In this document: positions 49,661 through 58,400 of the stretch, piece after piece
Layout: every line of letters begins with the position of its first letter
Position numbering within the stretch: position 1 is the stretch's first letter
Origin: Manduca sexta
Taxonomy: Eukaryota > Arthropoda > Insecta > Lepidoptera > Sphingidae
DNA: 64,000 nucleotides
Direction: 5' to 3'
Assembly (NCBI RefSeq): GCF_014839805.1
Contig: NC_051129.1
Span: 7,568,920-7,632,919, forward strand
The notes under the pieces: generated by a model
Told to the model about the DNA's origin: nothing
The model's database searches: none
Seen by the model: the letters and a program-made list of their open reading frames with translations, nothing else
Made by a program: the position numbers and the translations under genes

Positions 49661-49842
49661 TACCTATGTAGTAGAATAATTTCTATTCCTACAATTCATT
49701 TGAAGTAACAAATATTTTGTTTGTTGCAGATGTATATGCAGATAATCTGAATTAACTTCTTTTTCCACATGTTAATGGATATAAGTGGTATGTATAAAAT
49801 GGTTAATTTTATTGTTTGACACAGTTTCCTAATATTTTTTTA

Positions 49843-49906
49843 TTAATATGATGCTATTGTGATCGCCCCAGTCTGAAACATATGTTGATTGATCTTACTG
49901 ATTATA
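49843..49906 (+). ncRNA. C/D snoRNA of U31 type, copy 4 (variant guide)
   Basis: C box ATGATGC (last base changed, 49848-49854), guide GATCGCCCCAGTCTGA with D' at 49872-49875 and D CTGA (49898-49901). Of all copies this guide end (CCCCAGT) is closest to the vertebrate U31 as I recall it and pairs further into the 28S target. The next exon starts at 49977. Confidence 0.85.
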
Positions 49907-50090
49907 ATTTATAATCCAATCCCTATAAATAGAACTTTTTAAAATATTCAATACTGTAATTAGTGTGTATTTACAGATGCAAAACCACATCCAATCATAA
50001 TATATATTATGGTGATCATAAATGAACAGCTTTACGAAATAGGTATGTAAAATTGGATTTATAAATACTATGTAATGTGTTTAATTATAA

Positions 50091-50156
50091 TTAGAATGAT
50101 GTATATTAATACAAGCATATATCTGATAATCTTGAGGAAATTTTTAACTGACTGCT
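50091..50156 (+). ncRNA. C/D snoRNA of U27 type, copy 1
   Basis: C ATGATGT (50096-50102), guide ACAAGCATAT before D' CTGA (50123-50126) and D CTGA (50148-50151). The guide pairs with AUAUGCUUGU near the 5' end of 18S rRNA, the target I recall for U27 (A27). The next exon starts at 50224, 73 nt after D. Confidence 0.92.
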
Positions 50157-50446
50157 TAAATTTATTTTTTATGTTTACTATAAAATATATAGATAAAAAT
50201 AAACCGATTTTCTTTTCCTTTAGATAAAAATGAAAGTACCTGAGAATGACAATAACAGGTATGTATAACCAATTTTACACTAATGTCAAAGTGTTTTAAA
50301 TCATTAAATGTTACTGTAGGCACTTATGTAGTGAAAGATGTTGGGCAAATAAGACAGTTTGTTTTCAGCATTAAAGTTGTTCATTCTGAGACATAAATAA
50401 GCTTTAGGAACTATGACTTCAACCCCTTTGTACATACAGATCATTA

Positions 50447-50523
50447 TTTAAATGATGAATTACTTAGTTATCCCTGTCTCACAAAACCATGGGGAAAATA
50501 TGGTATGGTAACTTCTGAACAAA
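50447..50523 (+). ncRNA. C/D snoRNA aimed at 28S rRNA, copy 1 of 3
   Basis: C ATGATGA (50452-50458) and D CTGA (50515-50518). AGTTATCCCTGT pairs with ACAGGGAUAACU of 28S rRNA, and TGGTAACTT before the D box pairs with the adjoining AAGUUACCA. I do not assign a vertebrate name. The next exon begins at 50592, 74 nt after D. Confidence 0.87.
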
Positions 50524-50679
50524 TAGTTAAAATATTGTTTTGTTTTTAAACAACTAATAAAGGCAATTGAGAAATTGTATTATTTTTACAGATCGGAGAT
50601 GTTTCAACCTAATACATCATACCAAGAACTGTTCAAAAAAAGGTATTTTTTTTTTCTAATACTTATTAAACAGTACAAA

Positions 50680-50755
50680 AAAACATGATGATTACTAAGT
50701 TATCCCTGGCTCACTACACCGTGGGGATAATACGGTATGGTAACTACTGATTCAA
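50680..50755 (+). ncRNA. C/D snoRNA aimed at 28S rRNA, copy 2 of 3
   Basis: C ATGATGA (50685-50691), D CTGA (50747-50750), guides AGTTATCCCTG and ATGGTAACT. Same family as at 50447. The next exon begins at 50822. Confidence 0.87.
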
Positions 50756-50952
50756 TGAAGTATTCAATAATGAGTAGATAATTCGAAATTTAGTTCTTAA
50801 CTAGAATTATTTTGTTATCAGATTCCTATCTTGAGACACAACCAACCAAAGGCGTAGGGAGGATATATAAATTTTATAAACAGGTAAATTTCTTGTTATC
50901 CTTCAACAAAATTATTAATAATATGTACTATTTGTAATGAAGCTGATTTCAT

Positions 50953-51028
50953 GTTATATGATGAATACTAAGTTATCCCTGGCTCACAAAACCGTGGGGA
51001 TAGTATGGTATGGTATCTTCTGATAAAT
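50953..51028 (+). ncRNA. C/D snoRNA aimed at 28S rRNA, copy 3 of 3
   Basis: C ATGATGA (50958-50964) and D CTGA (51020-51023). The guide AGTTATCCCTG is kept, but the second guide has changed to TGGTATCTT and pairs less well. The next exon begins at 51099. Confidence 0.85.
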
Positions 51029-51210
51029 ATAATCAAAGTGTAAATCAGACATAATAAATATATAGCAAATAATTCTTATATGTATTTTTCTATTCTAGAT
51101 CCTGGCTCTTCTAATCTTCAACTAGACGCTTATGTCGATGGTGTGTGTATTTTAATACCTTATAGACCAAATTACCAAAGTAGCCTCTTTTCTAAATATT
51201 GATCATATTA

Positions 51211-51279
51211 ATATAATGATGAACAACTTCTGACAAGCATATATCTAGAATTCTTTGAAGAAAATTTTTACTGATATTA
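51211..51279 (+). ncRNA. C/D snoRNA of U27 type, copy 2
   Basis: C ATGATGA (51216-51222) and D CTGA (51271-51274). It holds the same ACAAGCATAT guide as copy 1, preceded by TTCTG as in vertebrate-type U27 contexts, but the D' position reads CTAG, a weaker box. The last exon begins at 51349, 75 nt after D. Confidence 0.88.
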
Positions 51280-51440
51280 AATATAATATACATTACATAT
51301 GTAAATGTTATATTCATGTCGTAATTTATTTAATCGTTTTCTTTACAGTTCCCGTTCCAGTAAAGATAAAAAATTCAGCCATTATCAATAATTTATGGAA
51401 TGTATTCATTTTATAGCAATAAACATATTTTTTATACTAA

Positions 51441-52110
51441 AGAGTTATCATTATATAACCACAACCACACTCCACCACGGTGGTGATAGTACAGAAGTAC
51501 TTGTTATTAGGTATATAATTAAAACAATTGCAATTTATTCCCACACTAACTTTATAACTTGTTGTGCATACAACTCTAAAATGTATATTTTACTTACCGA
51601 AATGGAAACTACTGGGTTTACGTCATGTAAAATTCAGGTATGAAAATATCTATACCTATCTTAGCTTAATAGGCTAGTTTTTTTATTTATCTATATAACA
51701 TACATTTCGCTACAAAAATGGACGAAATTCGAAACTTCATATTGCCTATAAAATTTTTATCCTTGGTAAAATAGTAAAATATGTTTAGGTATGTAATCAT
51801 TTTATATTATTTCTGACAGTAATTCATCAATATGTTCATGCATTCTGTCACTAAGTGTATATTTTCATCATACACAATGAACCTCATAATAATTTGCTAC
51901 CTTTAAAATTTATAAAACTTGTTGGAAAGAGCCAAATAATAAAGTTTTTTGTGCATGAAAGGCCAAAATGTTAATTTCCCTTAACTCTATAATTAAAATC
52001 AAATATTTTACATTCTGCTTTGTCTTCATCTAACTGTGACTCTGATTGTCGTTACACGAGCGTGTATAAGGCCAAAATTACTGCTTAGATTTTATAATTT
52101 TATATCATTG
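51441..52110. other. Intergenic DNA after the snoRNA host gene
   Basis: AT-rich stretch without a supportable gene between the host polyadenylation signal and a minus-strand Helitron. Confidence 0.5.
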
Positions 52111-52365
52111 CTAGTTGACCCGACAGACGTTGTCCTGTCTTACCTATGAATTTGCAGCGCGCATTCTGTCAATCGCTGACAGTTATTTCAAACAATTGAC
52201 AGTTATATAAAATTAATATTTTAGTAAAATTTTCTTAAAGTTTCTAATTTTCCGCGCAATTTTTTGAATGTTTTCTTTCATAAGAACCTTCTGACAATAA
52301 CAAACACAACAAAAAAAGAAATAGTGAAATCCGTCCAGAAATAGTGATTCATTTTTATATATACC
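52111..52365 (-). mobile_element. Short Helitron, relative of the THAP-carrying copy
   Basis: On the minus strand it reads from TATATATAAAAATGAATC to GACAACGTCTGTCGGGTCAA then CTAG. It shares both end regions and the TTTCCGCGCAA/AGAAGGTTCT inner parts with the element at 24160-26137 but lacks its cargo. Confidence 0.75.
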
Positions 52366-54010
52366 TAAGGTCAGTCGGGGGAAGTGCGCCATAAAATTTT
52401 CATAGCTGGATTCAATGCAAAATATTTTTTTTTGTGCTGACTTAAGAATGTAATTTTATTAATTTAAGAATATTTGGTATTTTGCGATAACAACCTATAG
52501 CCATTCAAGGAAATCGGACCATAAATTAATAATATTTTGCTCAAAGTAAAAAATGGTAGTAGGCGCACTTGCCTCCGGAAATGGGGTAAGTGCGCCTGTG
52601 TAAAAAAAAACGCCAATATGAAACATTATAAAGAAAACACTCACTTTAGTCCATAGAGAAATAAGTTTTACTCGCATTGCTCTTGGATAATTTTTAATCA
52701 CTTAATATTATAAAAAACTATGGCTGTCAAATCAAATTCGGGGTAAGTGCGCCATATATATGTAAATCAGGGCTTGAAAACATTTTAGATTTTTTTTTTA
52801 TATATAATTTTTTGCTATGTTAGAGTTTTGTGTGCGGATATGTTGGAATAAAAAAATGGTAGCCCTAATATAAAATCCATTTTATTTCTAAAAACTTAAA
52901 AAAAAAACACAAAAATGTAGGAATAAACAACTTTGAATGCGTTATAACTCAATTACTTAGAATTTGGCCTTATGACATTTGATGTGTTTTAGCTGCATTA
53001 TATCCAGATAACGTGCCTGATCGAACAATTGCAACCTATTCACGTAAAGTTACACTAGACCAAGGTATTTCAGTTTTTCTTTTGTAAAAACGAATTAACT
53101 AATACGCCCTTTTATTTAAGTCGGCTCAAAACAAAATACCTTGAATACAAAAAATTCTACTGTTAAGTATAACATTTTAATAATAATAATTCATATTAGT
53201 AAAACTTATTCTCAAAAAAGGTTGGTTATATATGGATCAGGGGCAAGTGCGCCATACGACTATTAACTGTGGCGCACTTGCCCTACTCGACAATTTTAGG
53301 TACATTTTTTCGCATTGCTAAAAAATCCTTTATTTTAGTATATATAAATAAAATTCAGGCAGGAAGTTAAAATAAAAGGTTTAAACTATGTATTCACCTT
53401 ACTGGTTTACAGAAATATGTTAAATATCTTGAAATATTTGATGTTATCTTTCAGGGGGTCATCTCGGTTTACAGGTCTAAATGACACTTAAAATAAAATG
53501 GCGAATAAATCGTATTAAAATGAACATAGCCATTTATTGAAATTAAACTAATTTTCGGATTCTATCGCGGTGTTAGTATTTTATTTTCTCCCGACGTTTC
53601 GAAGACTTTGCAGCCTTCATGGTCACGGGGGGGACTGAGGTGTTGTTCATCCGTAAAGTCAAAGTTACAAGTTGTATAATTGTAAAATGTAGGTAGATAT
53701 TGTAACTTTGACTTTACGGATGAACAACACCTCAGTCCCCCCCGTGACCATGAAGGCTGCAAAGTCTTCGAAACGTCGGGAGAAAATAAAATACTAACAC
53801 CGCGATAGAATCCGAAAATTAGTTTAATTTCAATGTCTAACATTCGCGTAAACATAAGAAATCATTATAGCCATTTATGTTTTTAGTGGAACTGTATTTC
53901 AGTTAGTAGCATAGATGTAAGATTGCGGTAATTGTATAACATCAATAGTTCTCGATTTTTTTAGGGTAGGTGCACTTACCCCGTCGGCGCACTTGCCCCA
54001 CCTGACCTTA
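52366..54010. mobile_element. DNA transposon with repeated subterminal GGGGCAAGTGCGCC motifs
   Basis: The ends are inverted: AGGTCAGTCGGGGGAAGTGC at the left and, in reverse, AGGTCAGGTGGGGCAAGTGC at the right, each next to TA (a possible 2-bp target duplication). The motif GGGG(C/T)AAGTGCGCC recurs inside on both strands (near 52575, 52742, 53240, 53275, 53975 and others). No transposase frame is visible, so it is non-autonomous. A palindromic MITE is nested at 53536-53834. The superfamily is not clear; the TA flanks suggest but do not prove a Tc1/mariner link. Confidence 0.75.
53536..53834. mobile_element. Near-perfect palindromic MITE nested in another transposon
   Basis: Both ends read ATTGAAATTAAACTAATTTT (right end in reverse). 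Arms of about 145 bp pair almost perfectly around a centre near 53690, and contain CCCGACGTTTCGAAGACTTT and CAGCCTTCATGGTCACGGGG. A part of the same family (GCAGCCTTCATGGTCAC-like, then ATTCGCGTAAACATA) occurs at 39290-39360 in an IFT172 intron. Confidence 0.88.
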
Positions 54011-54115
54011 TAGATACTGTCAAGTTTATGTTTAGAGAAGAAGTCCTGACTCTAGGCAATCTGTGATAGGCATTGTCTAGTAATAGCAGGGATATAAATA
54101 TCGTTATACTTTTAG

Positions 54116-54790
54116 GGCCTGCATCCAACAGATCTTTTGGCATTAGAGACTAAACTGTCATCTAGCAGTATAACATCCATTAGACAAGATGATTTCTTTG
54201 AGGTGGATACGAATGGTGTGCGGCTTCTAAACATATTAGCCGGTAATGATTACGGGTAAGGTCCACAATTTTTACAATCCCGTTTATTTTATGTAATTTC
54301 TAATTAAGTACTTATTACACCTAGATCAGGGGTGGCCAACCGGTCGATCGCAACAAGTCCAGTCGATCGTGGCAAAGCAAAAATATAAATACGTAGAACA
54401 GACCGCGCAACACATCTAATCACTAACTGCTGCACGCATCGTCTTGTATCATTTTTTAATCAAAATAATAATAAATTGTGTACTGAACTATGTTTCATTT
54501 AAGATTTCAAGATGTATGTAGCTTGGTAGATCGCACAGAGAATCATCAGTGAAAAGTAGATCTTGGGTCTTACCAAGTTGGCCACCCCTGACCTATATAT
54601 TTGTAATATAGTTACCTAGGCATTATAGCGAGGTGTGAATTGTCTGTATAGTAATGTGAAAACTTTGATAAACAGATACAGAATCTGCAACCAGTCTATG
54701 GCGATAGAAAAATCTAACATTGGAGGGCGAACCACACAAGTACAAAAAATCGTTTGGACTTTGTACAGAGAAAAAGAAACAATTGTATAA
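54116..54790 (+). CDS. Last two exons of an unrecognised protein gene
   Basis: Exon 54116-54255 (acceptor TTTTAG, donor GTAAGG) reads LHPTDLLALETKLSSSSI then TSIRQDDFFEVDTNG and VRLLNILAGNDYG. It joins in phase to 54676-54790, which reads YRICNQSMAIEKSNIGGRTT then QVQKIVWTLYREKETIV and a TAA stop. An AATAAA follows at 54812. The frame stays open across the junction, which supports real coding sequence. I do not recognise the family. Earlier exons were not found; they may lie across the transposon cluster upstream. A hAT MITE occupies the intron. The gene converges on SPAG6, whose stop is 626 bp away on the other strand. Confidence 0.7.
54327..54590. mobile_element. hAT-type MITE
   Basis: Terminal inverted repeats CAGGGGTGGCCAAC / GTTGGCCACCCCTG, with 8-bp flanks ACCTAGAT and ACCTATAT that match at 7 of 8 positions. 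No transposase. It lies in the intron of the unrecognised gene. Confidence 0.88.
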
Positions 54791-54817
54791 AATATATTTT
54801 TATTAAATTCTAATAAA

Positions 54818-55415
54818 AGCTTTTAAAACACTTTTAATTTCCGTTCTCTATTGTCAACTCGCTTTGGCAGTCGCTAGGCACTCGGTCGGTGAAAAGTTCT
54901 GGAATCTTAAACACAATTTATTGTTTAACAAAAATGTATACTTACAAATATTATGAAGCCGACTTGCTGTTCGAACGGGCTTATCGCTAGAACTGTATCG
55001 TTTCTGAAAGTTATTTCTCTAAAGAATGTTGGGTTCGTGCTCCATACAGATTCGGGTTCGATTCGTATTTTATCTGCCTGCTGTACCGGAGTTGTGAATT
55101 GAGACCGAATTGTGCTCAAAGAAAAAATATGGGAGCGGCTCTGATGAACGCGTATGCTCGGTATTGATAGAGGCCACATGTCGCTATGTGTGTTTCACAT
55201 AGTTTTATATTAAGAATTCAGGTCCGGCGATTATATTGATACGTGAACGTAAATCCGCAGGAGTTAATTTACATCCTGTTTTGACTCTTAAAATTTCAAA
55301 AAGATCACAGACTTACCCAGCATTACTTAACAGAGAACGAATAGGTTGATATGCGGGCAAAGCTTGTTCATTATAAAAAGAGAGGTAGTTTTAAGATCTC
55401 CCAACGATTTTTAAA
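54818..55415. other. Converging 3' flanks of the unrecognised gene and SPAG6
   Basis: AT-rich stretch between the AATAAA at 54812 (+) and the SPAG6 stop (-). A chance minus-strand frame at 54925-55179 has no recognisable domain. It should contain the SPAG6 3' UTR. Confidence 0.5.
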
Positions 55416-58400
55416 TTACGTAAATTCATTAAATTTTTTTATTACCTGTGGTGTGTAAGCTTCAACTCGATCGAGCAATGACTCCGAATATCCTGGAGTA
55501 TAATACCTAAAACAAGTACTTAGATTAAAACAAAAATGAATACAATACATACATAATGACCACGAGTTTTGCCTCAAGACCAATCTAAAGCTTTCAATGG
55601 CGTCCATAGCCGGCGCGTGACCCAGGGCAAGTGCAAAGAAAGGTCCCCGATTTCAGCAATTTCATAGGTTAAATGCTTGTTATGCGTTGTAAAACGGTGT
55701 TGCCTTAAAAGAGTAGTTAGTGGATACCGCGCAAGGTCCCTCGTCAGACACACCCAGCGGATGGATGCCAGGTACGTATCCTCCTGGCCAACAGTTACTA
55801 AAAAGGTGTAATACGGGTATTTTATAAAGGACTTCCTAAGTATATTTGAAAACTTACCGCACTATTTCTTCTGGGAAGCAGCTGTTGATAATATTTATAT
55901 ATTCTTTGAGAGAAGTCCCCGGAACGGTATCTATTTCTTGCACTCGTTTTAACGCGCCTGTTGTCACGAATAATCTTCTAGCTCTTGCATCATTCGGTAA
56001 TATCTGAAAAATAATATTATCGTTATGGCGATAATAACAATACAACTTAGCTAGTATAAGTATAAAGTTAGTCGCGGAACCTATTTGAGGAGGGTAGTCA
56101 GTATTCGATTCTCGTTCCAAATACATACCTATATGTAATATGATCTTACTTATAACGCCTGCCAGAAAAACGGGGTGGTATAAGTTTAAGTTGTGCATCT
56201 GTGTCTCTGTGGGTAGGTGTGTCTGTTTGCAATCGATGTGGCTCTTATTTTTTAGTAAGTCATATAAAAAGTTTTATTTCTAAGTCCCGACATAAAAAAC
56301 CAACTTCTAAAAAGTAAAAATTAAAATATATTTCTTTGTCCTAGTATAAGGTAATAGCTTAATCATTTAGCTATAGGAACCCAATTCCGGTCTATAAAAT
56401 GGAACGTATTTTTATAACCTCAAAGAAACACCGCAAAAGTCAAAACAAATAATGATGTTTATGACATTATCAGCAGTGTTGCCATCTTGGTAGATTTACC
56501 ACTAAAATTTGTAGTCGAGACTCTCCTAAATAAATATAAATTTTAGCGGCGAGTCATTTACTTAGTGGATTAGTTTACATGGGTGAGTGGACAAAAAAGA
56601 AAAATCTACTAAAACATTTTACTCATTTTGTCTCATAATGTATCTAAAACGGAATATTTTAGAATTAACGTTTTTAAAAGAAATAATAGAAATAGTGCGG
56701 CTAAAAAATGCTAGAAAAGTAGACATTTTTATTTTTGCCCCCATTAAAAATTCACCAGAAAATCAGACTTTTAGAGTATTGACAGAAGATGTTACTCTTT
56801 GTCGCAAATTGGTTTGGACAGTCATTATTTGCGGATTCGACAAAAAAAACAGTTGGCAACAATGAATGTCAGAAAAGTTGTGGTTTTATAAATAATGTTG
56901 TTTATAAAAATTAAGACAAAATAAACTGCGTGATGGCTGGAAGAGGCAGAGGTCGTGGTGGCAGTAGCCTGTCGTTAACACACGAACAATTACAAGCTTT
57001 GGGCATAGCTCGTGGTGAGAATAATCCAACAACATTAGCACCACCGCCTCTTTTCCCAAAATTTGAAGCCAAACCACTTCCATTAACATGTGATGCTGCA
57101 ACGGACTACATGCTACTAGTTAAGGACCAATTTATAGAATACTTACACGAATCTCCGGCGTATGTCAAAGCCAAAGCTCAGACAGATGGCGTAGAGAGAT
57201 TTTCCGATAAGTACAAAATGCTGGCTCAAGACGCTAAACAAGGCAAAGTTTTAAATTGTGTGTGGGCTAACATGCCCTTAGAATTAAGGCCACAAGCTAA
57301 ACGTATTCGTGCACCATCAAAAAAACGAAAACTTGAAGATCCTGATGTAATTGCTAAAAAGTTGCAATCGTTGGAGAAAAAAGAAATGCAAGACACCAAC
57401 AAGAATGACGATGCCAATGAAGATGAAGCAGTAAAGAATGATGATGATGATGAAGAAATGATTGAAGATGAACAAGAAAACGAGGAGGAAATTGATGATG
57501 GAACTGATTATGCCAACAACTATTTTGATAACGGTGAAGATTATGAAGATGATGAAGATGACAATCTAGATGATGGGCCAGTGTATTGAACTGTTGTTAC
57601 ATGTATAGGGTTTTTTTTGTTTTGTACAAATACAGGTATTTATGATGTGAATTATTTATTTTGAATTAAGTACCCAACAAGCACAAAAATAATAATTTTG
57701 TATATGTCAGTCATATTCAACTTTGCTAAAAATATTATTTGCATATTATAAATTGCTCACAATGAATAGAAGCTGCTTAGTAATTTTATACAGAAGAGCA
57801 GCTACATTTGATTAGATATTTTCTAACTTTAATTTGCCATTAAGGCGATACCTCAAGGTCCATTTTCATACATTTTGTTTCACCTTTAATCTGGGTAACT
57901 AAACAAGTATTGGCAAGTAAAGAATTTAAATTCACGTCTAGTTAGTGATTAGTTCTCGCAGTTGAAAGAAAAACGTAAAAATAATTAATAATCATGGATA
58001 TTTCGGCCTTTAAAATTTCGTCATATTAAATTTTAAAGGTGAAACAAAATGTATGAAAATGGACCTTGAGGTATCGCCTTAAAGTGGAACTGGTAAAAAT
58101 TCCAAAAAAGTGGTAAAAAGATGAAAATATAATATATCATATAATATAACCTACATTTTATATATACATATGTGAAGCAAAACTTTATACCACTTTAAAG
58201 TTAGTACAAAGTGTGCAATTTGGTATAATTAAAGTGCCTGTAGTGCAAAAAAATAAAATTTAAGTATAATACGTTTTACAAATACATTAAATTCTGCAGT
58301 TAACTTTTAACTACTGGACAACATTTATATTACTTAAAATTAAACTCCACAGCTAATAGAAATTTAATTAACTGAGTTTTTGAGTTTTTCTGTGTCTACG

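Larger units (their letters stand above)
44820..51440 (+). ncRNA. Non-coding snoRNA host gene, UHG/SNHG1-like
   Basis: Short exons with good splice sites alternate with introns that hold one snoRNA each. Exons I can read: 44912-44941, 45585-45633, 45884-45929, about 46000-46020, 46059-46092, 46371-46410, 48106-48152, 48411-48453, 48700-48756, about 48949-49015, 49174-49235, 49730-49787, 49977-50042, 50224-50258, 50592-50642, 50822-50883, 51099-51140 and a last exon from 51349 with AATAAA at 51418. A first exon probably ends at a GTGAGT donor near 44856. The exons share no continuous frame, so the spliced RNA is non-coding. The introns carry U27, U30 and U31 types, a family aimed at 28S, and an H/ACA family. 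I recall U27, U30 and U31 from the vertebrate UHG gene. The start and total exon number are uncertain, and a Helitron is inserted at 46450-47816. Confidence 0.9.

Noticed and set aside
50592..51400. Open frames in the small exons (for example PGSSNLQLDAYVD then PVPVKIKNSAIINNLW) as a protein hosting the snoRNAs
   Set aside because: Single junctions stay open, but phases do not chain through three consecutive exons without a stop. Non-coding host exons explain them better.
53562..53855. 97-codon minus-strand frame
   Set aside because: It is the reading of a palindromic MITE, and the two halves are reverse complements.
56587..56865. 92-codon plus-strand frame before RPC7
   Set aside because: It starts at a GTG, its first ATG is well inside, it is Lys-rich by AT bias and shows no domain.
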